64,000 nt of DNA from Paramecium sonneborni. Lineage: Eukaryota > Ciliophora > Oligohymenophorea > Peniculida > Parameciidae. Numbering within the stretch: the stretch's first letter is position 1; each line of letters begins with the position of its first letter. Shown here one piece after another: positions 36,190 to 50,676 of this stretch. The translations under genes were made by a program, and so were the position numbers. The notes beneath the pieces were generated by a model that saw nothing but the letters and a program-made list of their open reading frames with translations, made no database searches and was not told the origin of the DNA. The stretch lies in the NCBI GenBank assembly GCA_905182985.1, contig CAJJDN010000051.1:257650-321649 (forward strand). The letters run 5' to 3'.

Positions 36190-36910
36190 ATGTAATCAGA
36201 AACAAGATAAAAACAAAAGTTAGTATTTTTAGGAAATTCATTTGTTGGTAAAACAAGTATAATTGAACGATTTGTTTAAAATACATTTGATCCAAAATCT
36301 TAACCTACAGTTGGAATAGATTTCATAAGTAAAAATATGACAATTGATGGGAAAACAATGCGTCTGCTTTTATGGGATACAGCAGGATAAGAAAGATTTC
36401 ATTCATTAATTCCTGGCTATGTCAGAGATGCTTAATGTGCAGTAATTGTTTTTGATGTAACATGTATATTTGTATTTATATTGTTAGCTAGAAATTCATT
36501 CGAAAGTTTGGATAGATGGTTTAAAGAAGTTAAATAGACAAGAGGGAATGAAGCTTTAATTGTAATTCTGGGAAATAAAATAGATGCAGAAAGAGTTGTC
36601 AGTTTAGAAGAAGCTAGAGATTATGCTATGAAAAAAGAAATAATATATTATGAGGTAAGTGCTAAAACAGGTAAGGGAATTGAAGAAGCCATGGAATAAA
36701 TTTGTTTAGCTTTACCAACTGATCATTCTCTACTTATTACATAATCATAAGGTATTCTTTTTCAAATATTTCATAGTAAATTAATCATAATTTGAACAGT
36801 AAACAGTAGCTTCAAACAGAAAACCTGTTCATTTAGATCAAAATGGATTTAAATAATTCTAACAACCCTCAGCAACTAAAAATAATCAATGTTGTGCTAA
36901 ATCTTAATGA
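36190..36910 (+). CDS. Rab6-like small GTPase
   Basis: 223 aa after introns at 36464-36487 (24 nt) and 36752-36776 (25 nt). All GTPase boxes are present: P-loop GNSFVGKTS, switch I PTVGIDFISK, WDTAGQERFHSLIPGYVRDA, GNKID and EVSAKTG. The C-terminus ends NNQCCAKSQ, a di-cysteine geranylgeranylation site. The SLIPGYVRDA switch II and GIDFISK are Rab6-type, indicating Golgi/retrograde traffic in other eukaryotes. The length is normal. Orthology to Rab6 rather than a paralogue is likely but was judged only from these motifs. Confidence 0.92.
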
Positions 36911-36964
36911 AATAAATATTTTTATCCTATTAATTATATATATAAATATATTATAATTAATAGT

Positions 36965-37930
36965 ATGCAAATGGATAATCTCCTCAATTGTATCTCTTTT
37001 AAATCTATATCTAGCTCAAGTAATTGAAGCAATGATAAATAATAGAATGAAGGATATACTTTAAGATAGTTCATCTAATAAAGTACTTTTTAATTTACTT
37101 TCAGAACAATAATAAGAAATTTCTTAAGTCATTTTAGTCAATGATCCTGTTTATTAAAATTCTCATTATTACTACCCTATTAAATCTGGCAATATAACTG
37201 TACTTAGAAGATATGGAGAATTCGAATTGCTTTCAGAATATTTATTTAAAAATAATCCTGAAATTGTTTAAAAATTGCTACCTCCTAAAGAATCTGGATT
37301 TTATTATCTTAAAAGTTATGTTTAAGAAAATAAATAAGTGTTAAATTTAAGAAAAGAGAAATTTTAAATTTATCTTAATGATATAAAAAAGCAATTACCA
37401 AAACATGATGTTATAAACAAGTTTCTTGAGGATTAAGGATTTTTTATAGATGTAATGAAAAATATTGATCCAACATTAATTATTGGATAAGGTTATTTAT
37501 CAAAGATCAAAAAATTATACGAAACATCTTGGATTGTTTCAAATAATAAGGATTAAGAATTATAAGAATTTTAATAATTATTACAAACTAAAATTTTGCA
37601 TTTAGATTAAATGTATTAAGTGATTTTTATTTTAGACAAACCAATTTATCAATTTTATATCTTAATTTAAAATACAAAACAAAATCATCTCAAATATCTT
37701 TACAAAATCAGGAAATTTAAGACTTAATTAATAATATTGTCGAAAATGAATAGATTTATTAAAATGATATTATTGTTAATAAGATTGAAAGACTGACAAA
37801 AAAAATTAGTGAAATAATTGAACTATTTCCTAATGTCAGAAAAGATAAGTCTTAATATGAATCTTATGATAAATTATTAGAAGAGTGTATTAAATTGATT
37901 AAAAATATACTCTAAAACATTCTACAATGA
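36965..37930 (+). CDS. PX-domain protein (sorting-nexin-like)
   Basis: 305 aa after introns at 36990-37014 (25 nt) and 37613-37635 (23 nt). The first intron lies nine codons in and is what connects the first ATG to the long frame. The PX domain spans about residues 45-165: VILVNDPVYQNSHYYYPIK, then RRYGEFELLSEYL (phosphoinositide-binding Arg and aromatic), LLPPKES (basic residue after the Pro-rich loop) and LNLRKEKFQIYLNDI. The rest is helical, consistent with a small BAR-like region (IERLTKKISEIIELF). PX proteins bind PI3P on endosomes. It lies 54 bp downstream of the Rab6-like gene on the same strand; both act in membrane traffic but coupling is not shown. Confidence 0.87.
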
Positions 37931-38183
37931 ATTATAAAATTAATTAATTTATAAAAATTTATAAGAAACGAATTTTAATCTTAAAAACCATTATATAAAT
38001 TAAGTTGGCATTAAAATATTAACCAAAAGAACAATTAGTTTTAAAAAATAAGCCAATCATAATAGACTTCAAAATAAAATGAAATTTCAATTTAGACCTA
38101 TGAACAATTTGTAAATAAAGCTTTATTCTATAAAAGTATAACTATAAAATCAGAAATTTATTAAATATTATTTAAATATATTT
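37931..38183. other. 253-bp convergent gap
   Basis: AT-rich sequence between the stops of the PX gene (plus) and the two-pass membrane protein gene (minus). Nothing recognisable was found. Confidence 0.5.
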
Positions 38184-40030
38184 TCATTCCTTATCAGATC
38201 CAGATGATTCTGAATTTTCTGATTCACTTGATTCATCCTTTTTTTTCTTTTTTTTCTTTTTATCTTTTCCTTTATTATTTTATTTTTCTTTTTCTTTTTC
38301 TTTGGCATTAATAATCATTAATTATTAGACTGCATCAGCTAATTAAGCTGGTTTTTTCACGAAACGGTTTACACCTTTATTTAATTGTAATTTGAATAGT
38401 GAAACAAGATCATCATCTAAGAGTTTGACTAATTTAGGTGTAATATCATCGTCTTAGTCTTAAAGAGCTTGAAAGGCTTTTTAAGCTTCTAAAGCTTTAT
38501 CTAGATCTGATAATTCAGGTTTAAGAATAGAGCAATATTCATTTTCACTTGGTTTCATATGCAATCCTAGTTTAGGCTTTGGTAAATAATCAAATAATTT
38601 GATTTAATCTGAATTCAATAAAATTAATTTTAATTTATCGATTTCTTAAAGTTTTTTAATGATATAAGTAATATCTAGAGTATGAGTTATTTTGCTCATA
38701 GAAAAATTAATAAGATCTCTTTTTCCTCCTTTTTTACATTAACAACAACCAAAATAATCAAATAATTATAAATCTAATTTTATGTCTTATTCTTTGAAAA
38801 ATTAGGTGATATCACTGGAAATTTAATCTAGTAATTTAGATTTTTATTGTTCATCATGCTCTGCAACTTTAGACATTCTATTAAATTTTTCAAGTTAAAC
38901 AGATTTATTTAAAATCTCTTTAACTTTATTACTGCCCCTATGTTCTGGATGTATTTTATTATCAAAATCTAATTCAAAATTGAATAATTCATTTAATAAA
39001 GCAACTCTATATGATAAGTTATTGAATGGCATGATGAATAAAAGAGAGCAGAGAAAAATAATTTCCCAGAAACCACCTATGTCTCCTAAAAATTAATATA
39101 CTCTTGGATAAGATCTTTAAGTAACTAAAGTTTTTTGATCCAGTGAAATATTGATTTCAAAGATATGTTAATCAGAATCTTTATCAAGAAGAGTTTCATA
39201 ATAATTAGAAATAGAAAGTATAGTCTCTTGATATAAATCTTGAGTAATATATCCATTATCAGTTTATGTTTATTGTGGTTAGAGGATTATATTCAATTTT
39301 TTGGCAAATTTAGTTAAAGAAGTGAGACTAAAAGTTTTACCAATAAGAGATGCAGGAGTTTTAAAATTAGATATATCTGTATTGGCTGATGTCATTTTAA
39401 ATAAGAATTGATCACTATCTAATATATTAGGATATGTACATTAGGTACTAGGATTAATTTAATAATATACATTGAAGTGCATTATTTAACAATGATTTAT
39501 AATGATTTGTCTTTAGAGGATTCTAAACCACCTTCAATGATTATTGAACCAATGGAACTCCAATCTAAACAATACCAGATTTGATCCGACTTATCGAAGT
39601 AAGCATTCAAAGAAGGATCACTAAATTTAAAATCAATACATTTAGTTAATGGGATTTCCTATAGGTTGTCACTATAATATTAATAATTATAATACCTATC
39701 TACTCCTCCTAAAGCTCCTTCTAAAATATAAGAATCCAAGAGATCAAATCCTTTCTAGGCAATGGCGATGCTGAAATTTGACGGATTCAAATAAAATGCA
39801 TTTTGATGTTCCTGGTACTAAGTATATGTGATAACACTAGGATTATTTCTCTCGATTAGAGACATTAATCCACTATAATATACCAAAACCACAAGGCTCA
39901 CAAGACAAGTTGTGAGAAAAACACCCAAATATGTCCTGTGACCTTGTTCTTTCAGAAGTAATAAACTTACAGGTCTAGTGTAGACGTTAAACTTTTTGAA
40001 GGCGTTGCTTATAGATTATAGATTTGGCAT
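38184..40030 (-). CDS. two-pass membrane protein with large luminal domain
   Basis: 607 aa after one 23-nt intron at 39448-39470. A first TM segment (YLGVFLTTCLVSLVVLVYYSG) near residue 35 is followed by a ~300-residue extracytoplasmic domain (several Cys, aromatic-rich, e.g. KSDQIWYCLDWSSIGSIIIE). The second TM has the motif GDIGGFWEIIFLCSLLFIMP, then a cytosolic tail with FGCCQCKKGGKRDL and, at the very end, a K9 run followed by an acidic Ser-rich stretch (DESSESENSESSGSD). A FLGDIGG-type motif before the last TM is typical of a large uncharacterised ciliate membrane-protein family. The function is unknown. CK2-like sites in the tail suggest regulation by phosphorylation; this is inference. 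Confidence 0.82.
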
Positions 40031-40054
40031 TAAAGTGAGTTAAAATAATTATTA

Positions 40055-43000
40055 TCAAATATTACTCAAGAGCCATTGCGATTTTAATATCACCTATTCC
40101 ATCTATCTTTATTGTGTCATATATAGTTATACTTATTAAGACTATGATATAATTACAAAATTATTACTTTATACTTTTCGTTGTAATCTTTTAACTAAAA
40201 CAAAACCCCATCATTTATCATTAAAATATCTTACACACTGCTTGGATCTATTTACCAAATAAAAATTTTATTCTTTCTGTCACAGTTAAAGAATTGTTAA
40301 TACATCAAAACAAATACCAACTCTGTGCCTCCTGATTCATACTCAAAGCTATCAAAATAATAATAATCCTCTAATTTATTATTTATACTAATTAAGAATT
40401 ACATAATTTTAGCATCTTTAGGATTATAATTTTTATATAATTATTCTTACTAATATATAACCCTAATATCTCTAGATCTCTTTTCATTTGCTTTATCATC
40501 CCAATATTATGCAGTAGCCTTAAGTCCATCAGTTGTCTTACTCACAAAATCAAATAATCCTGCAAATGGTTTGATAAAGAATCCAGCAGTACCTTCAAGT
40601 ACTCCAATTGTTAATCCTTTCATTCCATTTCTTTTTGCCTGATTAACAGGTAAATCAAATACTCCTACAACAGCTCTATTAAGTGATATATACAATAATT
40701 ATCCTCCTAAATATATTCCAGATATCATTTAATTTGGTTTAACTACTCTTATTTATTCTCTCTCTTGTTTATACTTTTTATCTAAACTAATATATGCCAA
40801 ACTACCACTAATACTTCCAGCAATCTTACTAGTAGAATTAGAGACTCCACTTACTGTATTTTATATTAAACTCCCTACTCCCTTAGCAATACCTATTCCC
40901 CCTTCTATAGGCCCTTTTATAAAGCCTTCTATAGGCTTATCAAAAAGATCATATACTCCTTTTGCTAAATGTTTTACTAAACCTACAGGATTACCAAATA
41001 TTTCAATTGAACCTAACAATTTTAAAATCAAATTAAAAAGCATATCTTTATAATGTGTTGCTAATTTAGTCATAATTGCTTGAGATGTATCAAATGAATT
41101 CTCTAAAAATATTCCTCCTAATATTAATGGAGCTTCATCAATATTTCCTATCACTATTCCTATAGTCTTTAATATTTACATCAACCTATTATACTATAAA
41201 CTGGACTTTGCACTACTATAAAAAGTTAAATTAAATTTCAGAGGATATATTTCAATCTTATTTATATATGTCGCTTTTTAATCATTCAATTCAATCTTTA
41301 ATTCTTACCATTCTGTTTTATTTTATATTCCAAAAGATCCTACTCCATATTTATTTTAAACTCTATTTGATAGTGTAACACTATTTGTTTATTACAATTT
41401 CTCTTATTCTTCTTAACTTATTGCATATTCAAAGTCAAACTACTTTAATTAGTCATCCATTCTTAAATTAGATTCAAATGATTATGTAATCTATTTATAA
41501 ACTGAATATAATTGCTCTAACATTTCAGATGTCAATCTTATTGTTGTTGGTTAAAGACAAGCTCTAATATTTTTTATTAGTGATATTGACTTTACTTAAG
41601 TAGATTATTCAAGTACTAAAGATAAATGAGATCTGTTGAACTCAAAAATCTCTTTGTATTTCGTTGGAGTAAATATTACAGGGAACATTGTTTTACTTGA
41701 TGAATTACTATCAATATTGATATATTTCACTTTAAATTCTGATCTTTTGCTCTGAGTTGTCTCTAATAAGTTGAATTCAAGTCTTTTAAAATAAATATAT
41801 ATTAATTCCACTCTTTTTGTATAAAATTGATCAATCAATGAAATACCTACTTAATTTACATTAATATCTAATTTTAATATATTTGTATCATGTTGATTTT
41901 ATTAATTTTATACTTCTTATTAAAACTTTAATTTTCTACTAGCACCTTCCCAAAGTGAAATTATATAAAATTTATATTATTCTTATTCATTTAATCCACT
42001 CGGTAATACATATTCTTAAATAGCATCAGCTTCTTCAAGATTAATAGTTATTGGATTTAATTTAAAATGAGTGCTTAATTCTCCTTCAAATTGTAATTGT
42101 ATCACTAAGTCTCTTTTTTCACAAGGATACTCCCAAGAAAATGCACATTATTAGTTATTATTAATATACAACTTGTATTCTTTAAATTAATATCGATGAC
42201 TGTACTTTTCCTCTGAACAACATGATTGATAACAAATCAATGTTACTAATTCCAAATTATTCACTATTACATAAGGAGGATCAACTTAATTGACATTTTA
42301 TATTTTTGATTATTATTATTAAATTATTGAATTTCTTTATGATTATTCATATATTTAATTTAGTATAGCTATTGGCTTACATTCTACAATCATTAAATAA
42401 ACTATTTAATTGTCTATTTTTGTTAAACAATTGAAATGTTTTATTGTTGATAAATTATTTGCAGCCCTTATAGTAAAACATTAAAACCCATTTCTATTTG
42501 GATCAATAGGATTAGTAGGTTACCATTCAATAAATTCATCCTAATAATGAATAGAAATGTATTGATAACGTGTAGAATACCAAACTAATGGTTATCTATC
42601 CATTGATTTTATCTCTAAATATTAATGTTTTGATTCTTGCAGTATATGAATAGTGTTTTGAGTTTAATTAACAATTATAAATCTTGGTGAAAGTGTTAAA
42701 ACCTTAGTTACTAGAGGTTTTTATTTATCTACGCACATTAAAGAAATATTATAACCTACTTCTACAATTTAATTTTAGTCAGTTTGTATACTAACAGTTT
42801 AATTTCCAGTATAATTCAAATTTAATGTTTCAGAGAGCTAAGTATAGTTCACAGAAGTAGATAATGATACAAATTATTAATCGTTAAAGAGGGTAATATT
42901 ATAAAGTTCATTTAAATCATTTTATTAGAAATCGTTCATAGGTTATCCAGCAATAATTGTTGGATTACCTTTTTTTATGTCTGACATTCCATAACAATAA

Positions 43001-46000
43001 ACTTTAAAAGGTAATTCATTAACAATCATTTATTTACAGTAGATATAAAATACATTTTTAATTTGATCAATTAATACATATCCAGAAGTGTTTCCTGAAT
43101 AATCACATAATTAAATATTTTCAACTTAAAAAAGACCAAATTTAGCATGATATAACATATGAATTCCTGAATTCTAAAAAAATGGTAATTTTACAGCAAT
43201 TGCTAATCTACCTTTGGATGATATTTTATGGATTAATTTTTATTCTTATTTCATCATTTAGCCCTTCTCTTTTTATTGTAAATGTTCATATTGATATTTA
43301 TCTAATTGTTTCGGAATTGTGAGATTTGATTATTCATTATCTACTTATTGTTATTAAATAATTATAGAATCAGTTAATAAATATTGTTCTGAATCGCCAT
43401 ATAATTCATAAGAAATATTAAGAGGTAAACAATTTTTAATTTAGAATGGGGATTCCAAATACACAAGTGTTTAATTAATATTTCTCTTTGAACATTTAAC
43501 TATCGTATAATAATCATTATGTTATTGTTCATATTTCTTTTCAATATTATCAGATAGATATCTTAAATTGATAGAATTACTATATTTTTCATGGCCTTAA
43601 AATTTAAAATTAAAATGTTATCTCGTTCTATCAATAGGTACACTGAAAGCTCTATAAGGTTCAATTTAAGCTTCGTAAATATTTGCTTCTTATACACCTT
43701 TTAAATCAAATAATTAAAGATCTACAATCATATTGGTTTAATTAAAGATAATGGTTTCTGAAGAAATCAAAAGTAATTTTCTTGTATCTTTTGGTACAAC
43801 TTCAATAAATAACATAAAAGTCAAATTAGTACTTTTATTAAAAGGTTAGATCGGATATCTAGTAACTTTAATACAATCTAAATCTATAGATTTCAAAGGT
43901 TCAAATTCATATTTATGATGAATAACTTTAATAGAAACTAATCTCTATTCTGATTATTGTAATTCATCTCTTTCTCTTGCAAACATTTAATCAAAATCAG
44001 CATCAATTTCATAGTTGATTGATGAATTAGATTATAAAATATATTTTCTATTGATATTTGTTGTATCACTAATTTCAAGTATAAATCCTGTTTCATTTCT
44101 AATAGTATAAGGAGAAACATAATCAACATTATCGACTCTTTCATCTTCAAATATTTTTTAATGCAATATTTATTTTTGTTATATAACATTGTATTATGAT
44201 TTATCATTCTAACCACTAATAGATTTTTCTAATTATTTATCAGGTTATTCCAAATAAGATTATTCAATCTATTTTTTATTTTATTCAATCTCCTATTTCC
44301 ATGAAAGAAATGTTTTATGAAACACACAAATCATCTAAGCAGATAAGTTTATATTAAGAATTTGTTATTCTTAAGTCATCTCTAAAAAGATAATACTTTG
44401 AGGATCTCCCTTAGGATTTAAAGAAACGTCAACTGAAAAATTACAACTTTCTAAGATTGGTTCCCAAACAGCAATTTTAGGATTGTAAAATGAACTACTT
44501 AATTTAATGACAGTAGAGAAAATAGATTTAGAATTGGCCATTTAAAATTGTAATTGAGTTTCAGATAATGTTAAATCAAAGATTGGCACATAAGCTTCTC
44601 CAGCATCATTTATTACTACTATTTATAATCCACTAATAATTGCATCAAATAAATTATTGATTGGCTATTCTTAATTCACAATCTCTTCTAATTCATATAT
44701 AGGTTCTCTAATAACTTCTTATTTACTAGATTTCAACTTATCAGAAATACTCATTATTAATAGTAAATCCTAATAAGAAAATTTACATATAGTTTTATCA
44801 ATGTGAAAGGAATACTTATTATGAAAATAGATGAATTATTTACTAAATTCAACTTATAATTAATTTTTAATACAGAAAAATAATGAGAATGGTAAAATGA
44901 TATGTCTCTTTCTCACTTATTTCAAATCATAGTTAATATAATCAACAAATTTACATTTAAATAGTTCTACATTTTTAAGATTAACTTTATGTTCAAATGC
45001 ATCTCCAATAATATCTATTAATCGTTTATCTAATTATTTATTTTTTAAATTTAGAATTATTTATTCTGGATGTAAAAATCTACTTCTATTCCAAACATAT
45101 GAAATATCTCCTTTAGTTCCAAGAATATAATTATTATCCAATCCTTGTAAACATAAACTAGAATTTAAAATCTCTACTATTAATTTAATACTTGGCATTT
45201 CACCAAATTCTGTTTAAATAGGCCAACATTGTTATTCTAACCTGCTCCATAAACCTACATTAACAAATACTGTTGGTTCTACTATCATTTTTACATTTTT
45301 TAAAACTATATTACATTCTTTATCTGAACTAGGTTTTTGGATATGGAATAACATTTAAAATTAAGATTATTCCTTAATAAAATCTTCGTCGAAAATATAC
45401 CTTTTAAATTCTTCTCTCTATTTAGTTGGTTAATGACCATCTATTAATTAATTAACTTAAAAGAGTTTATCCTAATTTGGATTTAAATTTAATTCTCCAA
45501 CAAATACTAATTCATTATTAAATTCATCATAATGAAACATAGTAATTAATTAACTAAATAAATTTAAATCTATATGTGTTCCTTTTAACCATTCTAATCT
45601 CATCTATTTCATATTAATTTATACTAATGGTTATTATGATTTCCTGCTTAATGCAAATATTGAAATATCCATAAAATCTAACCAAAATGATATTGGAGCA
45701 GGTTCAAATGAACGAACAACTTCAAAATCATGTATATATAATTTATCTTTCAAATCATCATTTGTAAAATTATGAAATATCATTTTACATATTTCTAAAT
45801 ATTCTTTTCTATATATTTTCAATATTGTAGGAGACATACAGGATCGAATTCTAATACTTCTATCCATTTTAACATTATCATATAATTCATTAATTTCAAA
45901 ATAATGTAAAGCTCTTTCAAATGATAAATTAAATTCAAACAAAGTACTTATTTAATGAATACCCTTTTCAAAATATTAAAGTTGCATATTGTGTCCTTCA

Positions 46001-49000
46001 ATACAAAAAGCTTCACTCCATGCTTTTCTAATTCTACCATCAGGCATCCATTATTCATTTGATTATATTAATGAAATACCTCCTTCTTATAATAATCTAC
46101 TCATATCTATAAATTATTTATTATAGACTTCTACTACTTCACCATCTAATTGAAAATATTCAGTAAAATGAGGCCATCCTTTGATAATTGCTAATGGTTT
46201 ATTTATTACAATTCTCAAATCAAGAAATGTTGGACATATAAATTTTGATTAAATTAAGTCTATATCTCCCCAAACTCTTTTTGCTTTCAATCGATTCTTG
46301 TTCCTTCTCTTTTATTCAATAAATTCAGTATTCATAGTTAAAGCTTCAGGTTCTCTTATTAACGTAACTATTTAATTTATTATATAATCAATCTATCTCA
46401 TTAAAGGTTAATGTTAATATATAGCAAATACAGGATTTATTTCAATCAATAAAAATGCATTTATTTTTTCTTAATTAGCTATTATTATTTCATCATATCC
46501 ACTAAATCTAAATCTTACTGCCCATTCATCATATACATCTCTCTTTCCTACTAATTTCTATGGCTTTATTAAATTATATTCAAGATTGCTATCTATTGTA
46601 AATGGATAATTAGTCATGTCATATAAACTTATATCTTACAAATAAGTATCTAAATAAAAACTAAATTATAATTTTGTAAATGTAAATTTCACCTCATCTA
46701 AATCACACTTAAAAAGTAAACTATGACTAGTTCTATGAAAGAAATTTACTGATATAAAATTAATTGATGTCACTAATTCCATCAAAGTATTTTTGCTACT
46801 CTTTATTTAATATTATGATAATATTTCATTCTCAACCCATTCATAATCATTTAAAAAATTCTAATGATCAATTAATGTATTAAATTTCTCTTTCACTTTC
46901 AATTTTGATTAACCATACCTTTAACACTTATTAAATACTCTTTTTAATCCATCAATCAATTTATCTTTTTTTACTTCTTCATAATCACAATTCCTTCCTT
47001 TTTTCAATTATTCTGCTTCAAAGTCTCTAACACCTGCAAAATACCATTTCCTTGACTTCCTATCTACTATTATCTCTAATAATTATTTCAACTTTAAAAA
47101 TGTATCTGGTTTCCAATTTATTTATAATTAATCTACATTTATTCTTTATTTCTTTGGAGTTAATTCTATTCTCAAAGAAGGTTGCCTTTCAACTTTATTA
47201 CTCAAAATTATCAAATCTTAATTCTGAGGATTCTAAAAATCAAATATCCAATCTTAAACTGATAAATTATCTATCTATAATATTTATTAAATTTGTTCTT
47301 ATTTAATTGTTTCAAAATTTAAGTTATTTATCTTTAACAAAAATAAAAGTTATTCTTAATATACACTTGGATAATTATTATCTTTATATAATTTCACCTA
47401 TATTTATTTTATTGATATATTAATCTACATCTAATCCTTTTATTTAACTTTTATTTATTCTTCTTGTTTTTCTTTTATCTCTTCATAAGATTAATATTAC
47501 TGAATTTATAATTTAATTTTATTAATCCAATCACTTAAATCAATTTAATTTTCACAAGCAAATATGTATACTCCTTACTTATTAATTATTTTAAAAGAAT
47601 GTGACTAATCATCAACTTAAAGTTATTCCAAAGTTGAATTAAACAAACTTAATTTTGAATTTGCCATTAACATCTTCTCTTAATCATAAAAATATAAATC
47701 AAAGTTACTTAATATTACATATTAAGAAGTCCATGTCTTAATTAATTATCCTTATCTTTTCAAATACCCATCTTTAACTTTGTATTTTATTATAAGCTAC
47801 TTATCTAATTACAATTATTATAATATCTAATCTTCAGACTAAGTCGGATAAATTGTTTCAGGTAAATAAACTAAATGCTTATAAACTTTTTCATTTATTG
47901 TAACATTTATGGAATTCAATTTACCTTTAATAATAATTAATGGTTTATTTTCTGTTGTTATTAATTCATGATAGATACTCTTTAACCTTTAAATTTAAAC
48001 ACCTAAATTATAATCATTTAGGATTTATAATGTCTAATTCCCAAATCTTTCTGGATAATATAAAAATTTGAAATTGCTCAAAGAAACTTCAAAATTCTCA
48101 TATAAATCTTATTGATTTGTAACTTTTGTACGAATATGAAAACTATCCATTCGTACAAGCCAAAATTCATTATTATTTATCGATAATTCTAATATTGGTT
48201 CTAAAATCTTAGCATCAATTTTCAATTGAATATTTGATTATAATATATTTTACAATTAAGATTCAGTAGAATCTTATATCTTCTCTATTTAATTCCATGT
48301 TGCTGTTTTCAATGTTTATTCAACATAATCTCCTTTTTTAACTTCTGTTATTTCCCTTATTATTCTAATTATGCAAGGATTATAATTTATTGTTAAACTT
48401 TACATTAAAAAACGAAAATCCAATCTACAAACCTTTACAGTAGTTGTTTTTGATAACGATATTTTAATAAATTCATTTGTTTCTTATGCAGGTTAACATA
48501 TTTTTTCAATTTATTTATTTTTTACTAATTACAAACTAAACTCTTTAATTATTGTAGAAAATGAAAAATCTTTATTTTCATATTAAATCCATTCTAATTC
48601 TATTTACTCTAATTATTTGATTATTCCTTCATCTTATAATGTGTTATTATCTTTAACTAATTATATATGGGCCTTCTTTAATTTTGCTATAAGTTTAATT
48701 TTTTATGATTCAGAAGGTCTACACACTATACTTGTCTCTTCATTAGATATAAACTCTTCTAATTATTTTAATTCAGAATCAGTTACTTCTACTTATGTTT
48801 GTCCTCCTAAAATATTGAACCAACCTTTTTTCGATTTCTATTTTTGATATTCTTAAACTTTCAAATCTAAATAATATTTTTTTTATGCTATTTAACTCCA
48901 AGATTCTAATTATTTAAAAGGAACTTATCTAATTAAATTTTTAAAATAAACAATTTGATCTTCATCTCCTAATTATTCAATATCTTTAAAATCGTTTTTT

Positions 49001-49947
49001 AAAAATAAAATGAAAATATCTTAATATTCTTATTAATAAATATTAACATCTTACTACATTAATTCTTATTTTTAAGACCATACTCTACTTTTATAATTAG
49101 AGATTAATTCTAAAAATGATATTATTTATATCAATTGAGAATGTCTTAGATTTAAATTAATTTCTTCTAATTACATATCTAATAAATAGTGAACTTTTTC
49201 AAATCGCTCTTTATGATTAATTATTAATTTGAATTAAGCACTAATTTAAATAACTTAATCAAAAATTTAAAGTTATTCTTATGGAACATATTCTGATATA
49301 AAAATATTTTCCTTTGTATTCCAATAAAATTGTAATTATTACAACTCTATCAATTTATTTCTTGGTACAAATTTCGTATCTTTATCACCTCTATCAACAA
49401 AAGCTACAATAAATTGTTCATTAGTTGTTAAAGCTGTTAGAGAATTCATTTTAATACCCCATGAATAATTATGATCTTCAAAACGAAAATGAATATTTTT
49501 TAAAGAAACTTACAAATTGTCAATCACCTTAAGAGTTAATTTCTCAAAATAACTAGAATTTTCACCCTAATCCTTCTTTTTTAGAGTAATACTCTATCTA
49601 ACTTTGTCTAATAATTTTGTAAACTTTCTTTTAATTTATATAGAATCATCAATATTCCATCTTTATTTAGGTAAAGGGTTGAAGACAATTAAAATATTTT
49701 CTAATACAACTTCAACAGGAGAAGATGATAATTTATTCCAAGGTATTTTTAAAATTAATCTTCCTATCGAACTAAATTTCAATTCTAATGGTAATTCTAA
49801 ATCTGCAAATATCTCTTATTTCAAAGCAACATTTTCTATAACAATGTTACCACTCCAAATCGCTAGTTATAAATTAGTTTGATCGAATCCTGTAATGAAT
49901 CTACCAAAATATGTCAATAAAATTCGGGAAAGAATTTTTTCAAACAT
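40055..49947 (-). CDS. VPS13: giant VPS13-family lipid-transfer protein
   Basis: A ~9.9-kb minus-strand gene (about 3200 aa). The N-terminal chorein domain is unmistakable: FEKILSRILLTYFGRFITGF, LAIWSGNIVIENVALK, IGRLILKIPWNKLSSSPVEV. The C-terminal region has the APT1/ATG2-C-like repeats GNPVGLVKHLAKGVYDLFDK with PIEGFIKGPIEGGIGIAKG and a later FDLPVNQAKRNGMKGLTIGV. VPS13 forms a bridge-like hydrophobic groove that moves bulk lipid between ER and other organelles at contact sites; the size fits. I checked both ends and sampled the middle, so internal introns were not all mapped. The extreme 3' end (QMEQVILKSQW... or KIDGIGDIKIAMALEQ) depends on one or two uncertain splice choices; the next gene starts 24 bp later. 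Confidence 0.93.
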
Positions 49948-49957
49948 TATTTAATTT
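49948..49957. promoter_or_regulatory. 10-bp gap between divergent start codons
   Basis: The VPS13 ATG (49947, minus) and the C2-protein ATG (49958, plus) are separated by ten A/T bases. Both starts are supported by domain content: chorein domains start at residue 1, and the C2 domain starts within six residues. The promoters must overlap the coding regions. Confidence 0.6.
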
Positions 49958-50674
49958 ATGAAAAACAAACCCAATTTAAATATAACTGTAAAAGGTGCAA
50001 AATTACTATAAGATCTTGATGAATAAAAAGGAAAGGGCAAATAGGATCCTTATACATAAATTTAATTAGGAGCATAAAAGTTTAAAACGAAAACAGCTAC
50101 AAATTAAGGAAAATATCCTATTTGGAATGAAACTTTTTAATTTGTTTATGATCCTAAAAATTCAAGCTTAAATGTTTCTGTATATGACATAGATCCTTAA
50201 AAAAAAAATTCAGAAGAATTAATTGGATAAGGAATTCTAAATTTATAACATGCAGAAACTGCTCCTGAATGGTTAGTTTAGGTTCCATTATACAAAAATT
50301 AAAGTGATATGGGATCTCTTGAATTATAATTTGATTTTATTGGAAAGTAAAAACCATCTGCAAAGTAAAATAAAAGTGAATTAGGATCAGAAAGATAATT
50401 AGATAAATCAAATAATTCTATCTAATCATAAAAATAATAAAGATAATCATAAGATAATGGCTATGATTTTTAAACTATTAATATAGATGCATAATAAAAA
50501 GAATTAATAAAATGGATATAAGAAATAAAAAATAAAGAATATATTAATACATTGAAATACTTAGATGATTCAAAGTTATCATCTGCAATAGAGAAGGCAT
50601 TGAATGAAGTATCCGAAAAAAACCCAGAAAATTAAATTGATTTTTTTGCTGATTGTTTATTAAAATTTAAGTGA
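49958..50674 (+). CDS. C2-domain protein
   Basis: 238 aa, intronless. An N-terminal C2 domain (residues ~5-125) has LNITVKGAKLL, DPYTQIQLG, KTATNQGKYPIWNETFQFVY, LNVSVYDID and EELIGQGILNL. Asp residues in loops 1 (QDP) and 3 (YDIDPQ) suggest Ca2+-dependent phospholipid binding. A Gln/Ser-rich linker (SQKQQRQSQDNGY) leads to a C-terminal helical part (ALNEVSEKNPENQIDFFADCL). It has no TM and so is a peripheral, Ca2+-regulated protein. It is read divergently from VPS13 (10 bp) and its stop is 2 bp before the polycystin-like channel ATG, an arrangement that suggests a shared transcript or a mis-annotated boundary. Confidence 0.88.
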
Positions 50675-50676
50675 TA

